In this document: in pieces, positions 24,223 through 33,844 of the stretch
How positions within the stretch are numbered: position 1 is the first letter of the stretch
Layout of the letters: every line of letters begins with the position of its first letter
Notes under the pieces: model-generated
What the model saw: the letters and a program-made list of their open reading frames with translations, nothing else
What the model was told of the DNA's origin: nothing
The model's database searches: none
DNA from: Acidobacteriota bacterium
GTDB taxonomy: Bacteria; Acidobacteriota; Blastocatellia; RBC074
Assembly (NCBI GenBank): GCA_019639255.1
Contig: JAHBSF010000058.1
Coordinates: 1-36,689, forward strand
Direction: 5' to 3'
DNA length: 36,689 nucleotides
Made by a program: the position numbers and the translations under genes

Positions 24223-25980
24223 TTACCGGTTCAGCTTGCTGCGGCTGCGGCCGTAAAGAAAATAAATCGCGAGGCCCGCTGCGAGCCACAGCAGAAACCT
24301 GATCCAGTTCGTGATTCCGAGTTCGGTCATAAGATACCCGCACGTCAATACCCCGAGCACGGGAATCAGCGACAGGGACTTCGTGAAGGAATACCAGGCG
24401 AGAACGGTCGCCGCGAGGATGTAAACCGCGAGCGGAATCTTGTGCCGCAGGACTTCAAATGCTGAAAGCGTCGGATCGTTCGGATCCACGGCGCTGAAGA
24501 AATTCTTCATCGCATCGGGATCGAATACCGCTACGCCCACCCACACCAGCACGTACATTGCCGGGATGATGTACTTCGAATTGATGTAGGGGGTCTGAAA
24601 TTTTCGCTCTATCTTCTGCGGCGAATTCTGCAGCACCAGCACGCCCCCGCTCACCATCACAAAGGCAAACAGCGTCCCGATGCTCGTCAGATCCGTCACC
24701 TCCGTCAGATTCATAAAAAGCGACGGCGCCGCAACTACAAAGCCCGTAACAAGCGTCGCAAACCACGGCGTCTTGAAGCGCGGATGTATCGACGAAAATA
24801 TCTTCGGCAGCAGCCCGTCGCGGCTCATCGCCATCCATATGCGCGGCTGCCCAAGCTGAAATACCAGCAGCACCGTAGCCATCGCAATCACCGCGCTTAT
24901 CGCGACGATTCCCGCAATCCACGGCAGATTTGCGCCTTCCGGCCCGAATACGAACGCCAGCGGATCGCCCACGGCAAGCAACTTGTGGTTGACCATGCCG
25001 GTCAGAACCAGCGCAATCATCACGTAAAGCACGGTGCAGATGATCAGCGAATAAATCATCCCGCGCGGCAGATCCCGCTGCGGGTCGCGGCATTCTTCCG
25101 CCGTAGTCGAAATGGCGTCGAATCCGATGTATGCAAAAAAGACCGCCGAAACACCCTTCAACACGCCGGCTGCTCCGTTGGGCGCAAACGGACTCCAGTT
25201 TTCGGGTTGCACGTAAAAAGCGCCGAGCACGATTACGAGAAAAATTATGGCCAGCTTTATAGCCACCATCACGTTCGACGCGCGCTTGGATTCCTGTATG
25301 CCCACGTAAACGAGCGAGGTGATCAGTAATACGATCCCTAGCGCGGGCAGGTCGCATACTACGTGCAAACCGCCGATTACGGGAGCATTCATCCACGCCA
25401 TATAAGCTTCATAAACGCCGCCCATCCCCGCCGTTTGCCGGATCTGTTCGAGCGTCTGGCCCGAGGCGAGCAGCGCGTTTACCTCGTCGTATCCCCTCCA
25501 CGCCGTCAGGAAATCCATCGTCAGGTATTCGGGGATGTGAAGGTTGTAGCCCGCAAGCAGGCTCGTGAAGTAATCGCTCCAGGATATCGCCACCGCAATG
25601 TTGCCGATGGCGTACTCCATAATCAGATCCCAGCCGATGATCCAGGCGGCGAGTTCGCCGAACGAAGCGTAGGCGTAGGTGTAGGCCGAACCGGCTACGG
25701 GCAGCATCGAGGCGAACTCCGCGTAACACAGCGCGGCGAATGCGCACGCGATTGCTGTGAATACGAATAGAAAAGCGACTGCGGGTCCGCCGTTGTAGGC
25801 TGCATTGCCGATTGTAGAGAAGATGCCCGCACCCACGATTGCGGCTATGCCGAGCGATGTGAGGTCGAATACTCCGAGGGCTTTCTTTAATCCCGTATCG
25901 TGTCCGTCGCCGACGCCGAGCGCGGCGTCGCGCTGTATCTGCTCGATGGATTTGGTCCGGGTCAGACTGGTGAGGTTCAT
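24223..25980 (-). CDS. APC-family amino acid permease
   Basis: The 585-residue inner-membrane protein has about 12-14 hydrophobic segments. The hallmark of APC transporters is near the start: FDLTSLGIAAIVGAGIFSTIG, seen as GIAAIVGAGIFSTIG. It continues with AGSAYTYAYASFGELAAWIIG and the conserved FFAYIGFDAISTTAEECRDP of the cationic amino acid transporter (CAT) branch. It likely imports an amino acid by proton symport or exchange; the substrate cannot be assigned. An extra loop of about 60 residues after the fourth segment (YLTMDFLTAWRGYDEVN...) is also seen in other bacterial CAT homologues. Start is ATG at 25978-25980. Confidence 0.92.
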   Translation of the reverse strand: MNLTSLTRTKSIEQIQRDAALGVGDGHDTGLKKALGVFDLTSLGIAAIVGAGIFSTIGNAAYNGGPAVAFLFVFTAIACAFAALCYAEFASMLPVAGSAYTYAYASFGELAAWIIGWDLIMEYAIGNIAVAISWSDYFTSLLAGYNLHIPEYLTMDFLTAWRGYDEVNALLASGQTLEQIRQTAGMGGVYEAYMAWMNAPVIGGLHVVCDLPALGIVLLITSLVYVGIQESKRASNVMVAIKLAIIFLVIVLGAFYVQPENWSPFAPNGAAGVLKGVSAVFFAYIGFDAISTTAEECRDPQRDLPRGMIYSLIICTVLYVMIALVLTGMVNHKLLAVGDPLAFVFGPEGANLPWIAGIVAISAVIAMATVLLVFQLGQPRIWMAMSRDGLLPKIFSSIHPRFKTPWFATLVTGFVVAAPSLFMNLTEVTDLTSIGTLFAFVMVSGGVLVLQNSPQKIERKFQTPYINSKYIIPAMYVLVWVGVAVFDPDAMKNFFSAVDPNDPTLSAFEVLRHKIPLAVYILAATVLAWYSFTKSLSLIPVLGVLTCGYLMTELGITNWIRFLLWLAAGLAIYFLYGRSRSKLNR

Positions 25981-26005
25981 CCGCTGGGCTCCTTCCCCGA
26001 AATTA

Positions 26006-26131
26006 AGAGAGAATACGGAACATACGAAATGAAACGAAAATCACGAAAAAGCTGAATATTTCCGTATGTTCCGTCTTTTTTCGTATGTTCCGTTATCTCT
26101 CTTTTTTGTCCCAATGTCGTGTGGAGTGATT
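26006..26131 (-). repeat. long inverted repeat, tailed subfamily (copy 12)
   Basis: GAGAGAATACGGAACATACG on the left, loop GCTGAATAT, and the right arm ending TATGTTCCGTTATCTCTC, followed by T6, GTCCCAATGTCGTGTGGAG and TGATT. Read on the minus strand the tail comes first, 31 bp after the higA stop. It closely matches copy 1 in tail and loop. Confidence 0.93.
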
Positions 26132-26161
26132 GAAGACGGTAACTTCGGCGCATGGTTGTTT

Positions 26162-26476
26162 TCACGCGGCGTCGAGCGGCTTGATACGAGCAACATCTTT
26201 CCTTATCGATTGCGCTGCATCCCAGAGATCTACGGCTCGCTGTGCATTGAGCCAGAACTCGGGAGAATTGCCGAACAGACGAGCCAGACGAAGCGCCATT
26301 TCCGGGCTGACGGCTCGCCGCTCGCGCAGCAGTTCGTTGATCGATTGGCGTGAAACACCCAAGGCGTCAGCCAATCCTGAAACACTCAATCCGTAGTCAG
26401 GCAGGAAGTCCTCCCGCAACATTTCGCCCGGATGAGTCGGCCTGCGCTTCATGCCGCTTGTGTTCGGAATACTCAT
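26162..26476 (-). CDS. higA: HigA-type antitoxin, XRE family
   Basis: The 104-residue protein is a VapI/HigA antitoxin with the family's opening RRPTHPGEMLREDFLPDYGL and a helix-turn-helix (VSGLADALGVSRQSINELL). ERRAVSPEMALRLARLFGNSPEFWLNAQ, read as MALRLARLFGNSPEFWLNAQ, completes the core. In intact modules it binds the HigB RNase and represses its own promoter. The matching toxin gene directly upstream (16 bp gap) is broken, so this antitoxin may now be an orphan, an anti-addiction module against other HigB toxins, or a plain repressor. Start ATG at 26474-26476. Confidence 0.92.
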   Translation of the reverse strand: MSIPNTSGMKRRPTHPGEMLREDFLPDYGLSVSGLADALGVSRQSINELLRERRAVSPEMALRLARLFGNSPEFWLNAQRAVDLWDAAQSIRKDVARIKPLDAA

Positions 26477-26492
26477 TTCCTCTCACCTCGCA

Positions 26493-26605
26493 TCAGTGAT
26501 AATCGCAAATCTCTACATCGTAGACGTCGCCATCAACAAACCGGAAACATATTCGCCACCCGTATACAAATGCTTGGTGTGTCGATCCGCGAACGTCTTG
26601 ATCAT
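26493..26605 (-). pseudogene. higB: higB toxin remnant with internal deletion
   Basis: Too short to be a full gene. An ATG at 26603-26605 starts MIKTFADRHTKHLYTG, the usual HigB N-terminus. The C-terminal end GWRICFRFVDGDVYDVEICDYH with its TGA at 26493-26495 is also present, but in a different frame. Family members have about 92 residues; only about 113 nt remain, so roughly 55 codons in the middle are missing and the junction, near 26560, is out of frame. The toxin should be inactive. The position just upstream of higA fits the standard higBA order. Confidence 0.88.
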
Positions 26606-26612
26606 TCGATCA

Positions 26613-26641
26613 AATGTATTGCGTCACGTGACGCATGTCAA
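26613..26641 (-). promoter_or_regulatory. higBA promoter with palindromic operator
   Basis: On the minus strand a consensus TTGACA (26636-26641), a 17-bp spacer and TACATT (26613-26618) form a strong promoter. The spacer is almost entirely the perfect 16-bp palindrome TGCGTCACGTGACGCA (26620-26635), an obvious HigA/HigBA operator. A second inverted repeat, TTGATC/GATCAA (26598-26613), overlaps the -10 edge and the higB start. Transcription would begin about one base before the higB ATG. Confidence 0.75.
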
Positions 26642-26664
26642 TCGAAGACCACTGGGCCGCCGTC

Positions 26665-26766
26665 TACGGAACAAATGAAATGATACGAAAATCACGGAAA
26701 TGTTGAATATTTCCGTATGTTCCGTCTTTTTTCGTATGTTCCGTTATCTCTCTTTTTGTCCCAATT
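26665..26766 (-). repeat. long inverted repeat, tail partly lost (copy 13)
   Basis: TACGGAACAAATGAAATGAT on the left, loop GTTGAATAT, right arm ending TATGTTCCGTTATCTCTC, T5 and then GTCCCAAT, after which the conserved tail stops. On the minus strand it follows the accC stop (26773-26775) within 7 bp, so it keeps the stop-tail-hairpin order. The left outer end is also trimmed. Confidence 0.9.
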
Positions 26767-26772
26767 TTGCGC

Positions 26773-28113
<1,341 letters not shown>

Positions 28114-28133
28114 AGCAATTCAGCGATACGGAA

Positions 28134-28245
28134 GAGAAACGGAGGAGAGAATACGGAACAAACGAAAATAAACGAAACAAACGGAAGAGTCGCTTTGATT
28201 TCCGTTTGTTTCGTTTATTTCCGTTTGTTCCGTATTCTCCGTTTC
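28134..28245. repeat. long inverted repeat inside the accB-accC unit (copy 14)
   Basis: The right arm as its complement reads GAAACGGAGAATACGGAACA, AACGGAAATAAACGAAACAA, ACGGAA. The left arm matches with one small insertion near the base and a single mismatch in about 46 bp, making this one of the longest stems here. It overlaps the accB stop (28244-28246) and ends about 20 bp before the accC start. Confidence 0.93.
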
Positions 28246-28813
28246 AGACTTTGATACCAAACAGCGGTTGCCCGTACTCGACCGGCTGTCCGTTCTCGAC
28301 GAAGATCCTGGCGATAGTGCCGCCGACATCGGACTGGATCTCGTTCATCAGCTTCATCGCTTCGATTATGCAAAGAGTCTTGCCCGTGTCCACCGGATCG
28401 CCGATCTTGGCGAAGGGTTCGGCAGTCGGTGAGGCGGCGCGATAGAAGGTGCCGACGATCGGAGAAGTGACCAGATGAAGGGACTCTTCGGGAGCGGGCG
28501 ATGATGAATGCGCAGCGACCGCTGGCGCCGCGGCTTCAGACGCCGGTGCGGGCGCGGCGGCTGTGACCGGGGCCGCCGGAACAATCGCGGGCGCGGCCGC
28601 TTCCGCGAACCGTACGCCGCGCGACAAACGCAGCCGGAATGCGCCGCGCTCGAGTTCGAACTCATTGAACTGCTTCTCGGCCACGAGATCTATGAGTTCC
28701 TTTATCTCGTCGAGCGACAGCATCTCTCCCGTGCCTCGCACTCCGGGACTTGCTTTGTCCGATGCCCGTCTCGGCTCGGGAGCAGTTGCGGTTCTGCGCT
28801 CAGTCTTTTTCAT
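28244..28813 (-). CDS. accB: biotin carboxyl carrier protein of acetyl-CoA carboxylase
   Basis: The 189-residue AccB has an N-terminal helix-rich part (LSLDEIKELIDLVAEKQFNE) and a long Ala/Pro linker (about 75-110). The C-terminal biotinyl domain carries SPIVGTFYRAASP and the biotinylated lysine in IIEAMKLMNEI. It carries carboxybiotin between AccC and the carboxyltransferase. The first 30 residues are basic and unusual; an internal ATG at about 28723 would give a normal 159-residue AccB and is preceded by GGGAGAG at short spacing, so the start is uncertain. The stop is the outer base of the hairpin at 28134-28245. It lies downstream of rplQ, separated by about 170 bp with a weak terminator-like hairpin. 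Confidence 0.92.
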   Translation of the reverse strand: MKKTERRTATAPEPRRASDKASPGVRGTGEMLSLDEIKELIDLVAEKQFNEFELERGAFRLRLSRGVRFAEAAAPAIVPAAPVTAAAPAPASEAAAPAVAAHSSSPAPEESLHLVTSPIVGTFYRAASPTAEPFAKIGDPVDTGKTLCIIEAMKLMNEIQSDVGGTIARIFVENGQPVEYGQPLFGIKV

Positions 28814-28911
28814 AGGCTTGATCGTTAATCGTTACACCGACCGCCGGTCGGCGCCGTGCATCGACCGGTTTGCTGCGGAAATTCCCGCGCCTATCCCACG
28901 CAAAGCGAAAG

Positions 28912-28944
28912 CCTCAACCGCGCGATTGACTCGCGATTGAGGCC
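28912..28944 (-). terminator. possible terminator after rplQ
   Basis: GCCTCAA and TTGAGGC form a 7-bp stem, extended inside by GCGCG/CGCG pairs. On the minus strand it is followed by TTTCGCTTTG, a poor U tract. It lies between rplQ and accB and could weakly end the ribosomal operon. It is much shorter than the repeat-family hairpins. Confidence 0.4.
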
Positions 28945-28982
28945 GAGGGCTTGGTCTGCGGGAGCGAAATGCGGCGAGATAC

Positions 28983-29495
28983 CTACTTCTTCTCGTCGCC
29001 GGCCGGCTTCTTTCCGGGTTTCGCTTTCTCCTCGACCGCCTTTTTGTTCTCGCTGCCGATAAACTCGATCAGCGCCATCTCCGCACCGTCGCCCTTGCGG
29101 CGGCCGAGTTTGAGAATGCGAGTGTATCCGCCCGGGCGCTCGGCGAAGCGCTCGGCAAGTTCGCCCGTCAGTTTCTTGACCGCCGCAACCCCGGCCGTGC
29201 GTTCGGCGCCCGGCACGTGCTGCCGGCTGTACTCGCTTGAATTGCCCGCAAAGAAATAATTAGCCGCCAGACGCGTAGCGTGTACGGCTTTTTCATTCTG
29301 TCCGGCTTCGCGCGCAGCGCGCGCACGCCTCCCGAGCGTCACTGCGCGCTCCGCCAGCGGACGCAGTTCCTTGGCCTTCGGCAGCGTCGTCACGATGCGC
29401 TCGTGCAGGATAAACGATGTGCACAGATTACGCAGCAACGCGCGCCGATGCGACGATGTACGGCCCAGCTTGCGATGGGCAACCAGGTGTCTCAT
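28983..29495 (-). CDS. rplQ: 50S ribosomal protein L17
   Basis: The 170-residue L17 starts MRHLVAHRKLGRTSSHRRAL, with LCTSFILHERIVTTLPKAKELRPLAERAVTLG (visible as ERIVTTLPKAKELRPLAERA) and YTRILKLGRRKGDGAEMALIE. The core is normal; a Lys/Glu-rich tail of about 30 residues (EEKAKPGKKPAGDEKK at its end) extends it beyond the usual 116-130 residues, as in some other phyla. It binds 23S rRNA near the exit tunnel. It follows rpoA in the standard alpha-operon order, but with a 165-bp gap holding an unusual inverted repeat. Confidence 0.96.
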   Translation of the reverse strand: MRHLVAHRKLGRTSSHRRALLRNLCTSFILHERIVTTLPKAKELRPLAERAVTLGRRARAAREAGQNEKAVHATRLAANYFFAGNSSEYSRQHVPGAERTAGVAAVKKLTGELAERFAERPGGYTRILKLGRRKGDGAEMALIEFIGSENKKAVEEKAKPGKKPAGDEKK

Positions 29496-29520
29496 AACTC
29501 ACAACCCTCAGTGCAAAAAA

Positions 29521-29652
29521 CTGAGTGCCGCAGTGCCGCAGTGCCGCAGTGCTGAGTGCAATCAGGAACTCAGGAACTTTAATTACAGATGCTTTGAATT
29601 GAAGTTCTTCAGTTCCAAATTGCACTCAGCACTGCGGCACTGCGGCACTCAG
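29521..29652. repeat. inverted repeat of tandem GTGCCGCA units, rplQ-rpoA gap (copy 15, unrelated sequence)
   Basis: The left arm begins CTGAG and holds three AGTGCCGC units, then GTGCTGAGTGCAAT and CAGGAACT. The right arm is the complement but with two units (ACTGCGGC twice). The inner part GAACTT/AAGTTC continues the stem. It has the same design as the ACGAAA family (inverted arrays of a short phrase at a gene end) with entirely different sequence. It starts about 11 bp after the rpoA stop. Confidence 0.9.
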
Positions 29653-29662
29653 CACTTCTTCC

Positions 29663-30667
29663 TCATTCCTGTCCCGATCCGGGGATCAGATTACCGTTAT
29701 CGTCAAACTTCAGACCGAGCCCCAGCCCCATCGAGTGCAGAATGTCCTTGATCTCGTTGAGGGACTTGCGGCCGAAGTTTTTCGTCTTGAGCATCTCGCT
29801 CTCGGACTTCTGCACCAGATCCCGGATCGTCTTGATGTCGGAATTCTTCAGGCAGTTGTAAGCCCGCACCGACAGTTCCAGTTCGTCTACCGAACGATCC
29901 AGGTTCTCATTGTGCGCCGGCTGCGTCCGCGACTGCACGGGCTCATTCTGCTCGTGCACGTCGTCCTCGAAGCTGATGAAGATCGTCATATGATCCTTGA
30001 TAAGCTTCGCCGCAAGCCCTATGGCCCGCTCCGGAGATACGCTGCCGTTGGTCCAGACCTCAAGCGTCAGCTTGTCGTAGTCCGTATCCTGGCCGAGACG
30101 CGCCGCTTCGACCTGGAAATTCACCTTCTTGACCGGCGAATGAACCGAATCTACGGGGATGTAGCCTACCGGCAGATCGTCGTCGAAGTTGCGATCGGCC
30201 GGCACGTACCCGCGCCCCTTCTTGAGGCGCATTTCGATGCTCATCGTTCCGCCCTCGCTCACCGTGGCTATGTGAACGTCCGGGTCGAGCACCTCCACGT
30301 CGGCGTCGGTCTCGATGTGTCCCGAAAGCAGTTCGCCCGGCTCGGCGCGCGTCACCCGCAGCGTTTTCGGCTCGTTCGAATGCAGCTTGAACGGAATCTG
30401 CTTGAGATTCAGGATTATGTCGGTGGCGTCCTCTACCACGCCCGGTATCGAGGAAAACTCGTGCAGCACGCCCTCGATTCGCACGGCCGTAATGGCCGCA
30501 CCCTCGATCGACGACAGCAGCGCCCTGCGCAGACTGTTGCCGATCGTGGTTCCAAACCCGCGCTCGAAAGGCTGCGCGAAAAACTTGCCGTAGCGATCCG
30601 TCATCGTTTCCGATTCAAACGACAACCGCTTAGGCTTCTGGAATCCGGTCCACATGGTCCCTTCCAT
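29663..30667 (-). CDS. rpoA: RNA polymerase alpha subunit
   Basis: The 334-residue alpha subunit starts [19 protein letters not shown]. The N-terminal dimerisation domain ([26 protein letters not shown], seen as [17 protein letters not shown]) is followed by an acidic linker and a C-terminal domain with [20 protein letters not shown] and [14 protein letters not shown], the DNA- and regulator-contacting helices. The frame opens at 30736, but the ATG at 30665-30667 has GGAG at good spacing and gives the normal length. Confidence 0.97.
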   Translation of the reverse strand: MEGTMWTGFQKPKRLSFESETMTDRYGKFFAQPFERGFGTTIGNSLRRALLSSIEGAAITAVRIEGVLHEFSSIPGVVEDATDIILNLKQIPFKLHSNEPKTLRVTRAEPGELLSGHIETDADVEVLDPDVHIATVSEGGTMSIEMRLKKGRGYVPADRNFDDDLPVGYIPVDSVHSPVKKVNFQVEAARLGQDTDYDKLTLEVWTNGSVSPERAIGLAAKLIKDHMTIFISFEDDVHEQNEPVQSRTQPAHNENLDRSVDELELSVRAYNCLKNSDIKTIRDLVQKSESEMLKTKNFGRKSLNEIKDILHSMGLGLGLKFDDNGNLIPGSGQE

Positions 30668-30780
30668 TTTTTCTCCAACTTGTTCACGAAAAGGCGGCGC
30701 CCGCACCCGCTCCGGCCGCACGTTCCGCGCCCGCAACGGCTTACCCCCTTACGCGGCGCCGTTGCACATTGACAGTCAGA

Positions 30781-31419
30781 CTACTTGCTGTAAAGCTCGA
30801 CGATCAGTTGTTCCTTGATGTCCTGATCCACGTCTTCGCGGCGCGGCAATCCCGTGACGCGTCCGACGAGTTTCTCCGGATTGAGGATTTCGAGCCACTG
30901 CGGGCGGCCGCGTCCTCCGGCGGTCTGGAACGCGCCCTGTATGTGCGCATTTTCCGTGCTCTTTTCCCGCACCGCGATTTCATCGCCCACCTTCACCTGG
31001 AACGAGGCAATGTCGACCTTGCGCCCATTCACCGTGACGTGCCCGTGCGTGACGAACTGCCGCGCCTGGCGCCGCGACATCGCAAAACCGAGACGGAAAA
31101 TTACGTTGTCGAGCCGCCGCTCGAGCATAAACAGGAGGTTTTCGCCCGTTACGCCCCTTTGCCGTGCGGCCTTCTCGAAGTAGTTGCGGAACTGCCGTTC
31201 GAGCAGGTTGTAGATGCGCTTGACGCGCTGCTTTTCGCGCAACTGCTCGCCGTATCCGATCAGCTTGCCCCGCCGCGCGTTGTGGCCGTGCTGGCCCGGC
31301 GGCTGCGGCCCGCGCTTCTCGATCGGGCACGACGGCTTGTAGCATTTCTCGCCCTTCAGGTAGAGCTTCATGCCTTCGCGCCGGCACAAGCGACACTGTT
31401 TACCACGATCTCTTGCCAA
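30781..31419 (-). CDS. rpsD: 30S ribosomal protein S4
   Basis: The 212-residue S4 has the N-terminal zinc-binding cysteines kept (CRLC, then CYKPSC), so it is the C+ zinc form. The S4 RNA-binding domain follows ([35 protein letters not shown]). It is a primary 16S rRNA binder and often a translational repressor of its operon. The start codon is TTG at 31417-31419 (TTGGCAAGAGAT), backed by an exceptionally strong GGAGGAGAGAG immediately upstream, an unusual choice for a ribosomal protein gene. Confidence 0.97.
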   Translation of the reverse strand: MARDRGKQCRLCRREGMKLYLKGEKCYKPSCPIEKRGPQPPGQHGHNARRGKLIGYGEQLREKQRVKRIYNLLERQFRNYFEKAARQRGVTGENLLFMLERRLDNVIFRLGFAMSRRQARQFVTHGHVTVNGRKVDIASFQVKVGDEIAVREKSTENAHIQGAFQTAGGRGRPQWLEILNPEKLVGRVTGLPRREDVDQDIKEQLIVELYSK

Positions 31420-31542
31420 CTCTCTCCTCCATTGATCAGGCCCTCAGCCGGGCATTGATCGGGTCTCGAGACCGCCCGCAAGGACTCAAGTCTCAACCGA
31501 CCCCGCAAACAAACCGATGTTCAAACGATATGCGCCGAATAC

Positions 31543-31950
31543 TCAGACGCGGCGGCGCTTCGGCGGACGGCATCCATTGTGCGGAATCGGCGTGACGTCG
31601 CGGATCAACCGCACATCGATTCCCGCCTGTTGTATGGCGCGAATCGCCGATTCACGGCCCGAACCCGGCCCCTTGACCCGCACCTCGCACGCACGCATGC
31701 CGCAGTCGCGCGCCAGGTTCGCCGCCTTGAACGACGCCTGCTGCGCGGCAAACGGAGTGCCCTTGCGCGATCCGCGAAATCCCATCGCCCCGGCCGAAGA
31801 CTGCGCGACGAGATTGCCCGCCAGATCCGTGATGCTGATCAATGTGTTGTTGAAGCTCGCCTGAATGTGCACGATCCCCTGCGGAATGACCTTCTTCTCG
31901 CGCTTCTTGAACGTCTTCTTCTTGCCTGCTGATGATTGCTGTTTCGCCAT
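31543..31950 (-). CDS. rpsK: 30S ribosomal protein S11
   Basis: The 135-residue S11 has a basic N-terminus ([12 protein letters not shown]) and the conserved [40 protein letters not shown] and [20 protein letters not shown]. It forms part of the 30S platform. Spacing to rpsM is 42 bp and to rpsD about 120 bp, on the same strand. Confidence 0.97.
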   Translation of the reverse strand: MAKQQSSAGKKKTFKKREKKVIPQGIVHIQASFNNTLISITDLAGNLVAQSSAGAMGFRGSRKGTPFAAQQASFKAANLARDCGMRACEVRVKGPGSGRESAIRAIQQAGIDVRLIRDVTPIPHNGCRPPKRRRV

Positions 31951-31992
31951 AATTTGAGTCGCTCACGGGGCCCCGCAAACGGAGCCCGCCTC

Positions 31993-32376
31993 TTACTTCT
32001 TGCCCGGAGCCTTCTTCTTCGCCACGGTAGCGCGGCGCGGCCCCTTGCGCGTGCGCGCATTGGTGTGCGTGCGCTGCCCCCGAACGGGCAACCCGCGCCG
32101 ATGCCGCAGCCCGCGGTAGCATCCGATGTCCATCAGCCGCTTGATGTCGAGCTGAATCTGCTTGCGCAGATCACCCTCGATGTTGCCCTGCTGATCCAGA
32201 ATGCCGCGTATGCGGTTGAGCTCTTCTTCGCTCAAATCCCGCACCTTTTTCTGCAAATCGACGCGCGCCTCCGACAGTATCCTGCCCGCGCGCGACCGCC
32301 CGATGCCATAAATGTAAGTCAAACCGATCTCAGCGCGCTTCTGCGGCGGGAGATCCACTCCGGCGATTCGTGCCAT
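31993..32376 (-). CDS. rpsM: 30S ribosomal protein S13
   Basis: The 127-residue S13 starts [20 protein letters not shown], followed by [34 protein letters not shown] and [17 protein letters not shown]. It contacts the A and P sites and S19 in the 30S head. Order rpmJ-rpsM-rpsK-rpsD is the usual one. Confidence 0.97.
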   Translation of the reverse strand: MARIAGVDLPPQKRAEIGLTYIYGIGRSRAGRILSEARVDLQKKVRDLSEEELNRIRGILDQQGNIEGDLRKQIQLDIKRLMDIGCYRGLRHRRGLPVRGQRTHTNARTRKGPRRATVAKKKAPGKK

Positions 32377-32428
32377 TGACTTCCTCCAACGTTACCTCGA
32401 CACTGCTCCAGTTCACGACTGCCCGCCC

Positions 32429-32542
32429 CTACCCCTGCCTCTGCTTGTGCTTCGGGTTGACGCAGATGACGCGAACCACGCCGCGCCTGTGAATCACTTT
32501 GCATTTGTCGCAGATCTTTTTGACCGATGCCCTGACCTTCAT
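32429..32542 (-). CDS. rpmJ: 50S ribosomal protein L36
   Basis: This 37-residue gene is read directly from the minus strand: [20 protein letters not shown], followed by [17 protein letters not shown] and TAG. The four zinc ligands Cys, Cys, Cys and His (CDKC, VIC, KH) are present, so this is the zinc-binding form. It sits between infA and rpsM as in most bacteria. The likely ribosome-binding site AAAGGA is very close to the ATG. Confidence 0.96.
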   Translation of the reverse strand: MKVRASVKKICDKCKVIHRRGVVRVICVNPKHKQRQG

Positions 32543-32602
32543 AATCCTTTACCCCGTAGTCGGCTCCGTTTTGCTCCCCACCCGGGAACCTTGCCCGAAA
32601 CC

Positions 32603-32821
32603 TTACTTGAACCGGTACACGATGCGCCCGCGCGTCAGATCGTACGGCGATAACTCCACCAGCACCCGGTCGCCCGGCAGTATCTTGATGAAGTTCTTCC
32701 TCATCCGCCCCGAGATGTGCGCCAGTACCTGATGCTTGTTCTCCAACTCTACACGGAACATCGCATTCGGCAGCGTCTCCAGCACCGTCGCCTGTACCTC
32801 GATAGCGTCTTCTTTCGACAT
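32603..32821 (-). CDS. infA: translation initiation factor IF-1
   Basis: The 72-residue IF-1 starts [20 protein letters not shown] and shows the OB-fold pattern [40 protein letters not shown] and RIVYRFK. It occupies the A site during initiation. It is the first gene after a good promoter at 33010-33037. Its 5' leader contains five tandem 14-bp repeats with purine-rich Shine-Dalgarno-like cores. Confidence 0.97.
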   Translation of the reverse strand: MSKEDAIEVQATVLETLPNAMFRVELENKHQVLAHISGRMRKNFIKILPGDRVLVELSPYDLTRGRIVYRFK

Positions 32822-32832
32822 ACCGTATCGAT

Positions 32833-32900
32833 CTCTTCCCTGATTACTCTTCCCTGATTACTCTTCCCTGATTACTCTTCCCTGATTACTCTTCCCTGAT
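32833..32900 (-). repeat. 14-bp tandem repeat in the infA leader
   Basis: CTCTTCCCTGATTA is repeated perfectly four times from 32833 to 32888 and followed by a fifth copy exact for 12 bases. On the minus strand each unit reads TAATCAGGGAAGAG, so the leader of infA carries five equally spaced AGGGAAGAG motifs; the one nearest the start (32833-32841) is the probable ribosome-binding site, 11 bp from the ATG. Confidence 0.95.
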
Positions 32901-33009
32901 GGCCTGCCCCAATTACCTGGCCAACCGCTTTCACAACCGATCGCCCGCGCCTCGTCGCTCAACCCTACACCCGGACTCAGATTCCGTGCGGCAAAATTGC
33001 GAAACGCCT

Positions 33010-33037
33010 ATTATAACTGCGGCTTCGGATTTTGCAA
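33010..33037 (-). promoter_or_regulatory. promoter for infA and the downstream ribosomal genes
   Basis: On the minus strand TTGCAA (33032-33037), a 16-bp spacer and consensus TATAAT (33010-33015) form a strong sigma-70-type promoter between the map stop and infA. Transcription would start near 33003, leaving a leader of about 180 nt that includes the 14-bp tandem repeat. Confidence 0.75.
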
Positions 33038-33067
33038 GGCAAATTTCGGGCCCGTCGCAAAGCACCC

Positions 33068-33835
33068 TCATAAATCAATGGTTCCGTCCTCGCGGGCGGT
33101 CAGCACGACGGGTCCGTTTTCGGTAACGGCAATGGTGTGCTCCCAGTGCGAAGAGAACGATCCGTCGCGCGTTCTGACGGTCCATCCGTCGGAATCCACC
33201 TTCACCTGATGCCGGCCGAGGTTGACCATCGGCTCTATTGCCAGCACCCAGCCCTCCTTGAGGACGGGGCCGGTGCCCGGCCGCCCGTAGTTGGGCACCT
33301 GCGGTTCTTCGTGCATTCGTCTGCCCACGCCGTGGCCGCAGTATTCGCGCACCACCGAATAGCCGCGTTCCTCGACGTATTCCTGAACCGCGTAGGACAC
33401 ATCAAAGAGCCGATTGCCTACGCGCATCTTTTCCATCGCACGAAACAGCGATTCCTGCGTGGCCTTGACGAGCGCTTGGACTTCGGGGGATACGCGCCCT
33501 ACCAGCACCGAAATCGCCGCATCGCCGACATAGCCGTCCAGCGTAGCTCCGCAATCGATCTTTATCAGATCGCCGTCCTGCAGCTTCCGGCCTGACGGAA
33601 TGCCGTGCACAACTTCATCGTTTACCGAAGCGCATATCGAGGCCGGGTATCCATGGTATCCCTTGAAGGTCGGCGTAGCGCCGGCTGCGCGTATGCGCCG
33701 TTCGGCTTCCGAGTCCAGATCCTGCGTCGTCACTCCGGGCGCGACCATTTGCCGCAGCGCCGTAAGCGTCTCGCCCACGATCAGCCCCGCGCGCCGCATC
33801 TTCTCAAGCTCCTGTCGCGATTTCCTGATCACCAT
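33068..33835 (-). CDS. map: methionine aminopeptidase, type I
   Basis: The 255-residue protein starts [20 protein letters not shown]. The metal ligands of type Ia MetAP appear in order: [14 protein letters not shown] (two Asp), [20 protein letters not shown] (His), IEPMV (Glu) and [12 protein letters not shown] (Glu in the last). [14 protein letters not shown] is also typical. It removes the initiator Met. The open frame extends into the inverted repeat (33901), but the ATG at 33833-33835 fits the family. The base of the 33845-33953 hairpin ends only 9 bp upstream, so its ribosome-binding site is next to the stem. Confidence 0.95.
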   Translation of the reverse strand: MVIRKSRQELEKMRRAGLIVGETLTALRQMVAPGVTTQDLDSEAERRIRAAGATPTFKGYHGYPASICASVNDEVVHGIPSGRKLQDGDLIKIDCGATLDGYVGDAAISVLVGRVSPEVQALVKATQESLFRAMEKMRVGNRLFDVSYAVQEYVEERGYSVVREYCGHGVGRRMHEEPQVPNYGRPGTGPVLKEGWVLAIEPMVNLGRHQVKVDSDGWTVRTRDGSFSSHWEHTIAVTENGPVVLTAREDGTIDL

Positions 33836-33844
33836 ACCCGTTGC

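Noticed and set aside
32833-32900. CRISPR array
   Set aside because: The 14-bp units are adjacent with no spacers and no cas gene is nearby. It is a simple tandem repeat.
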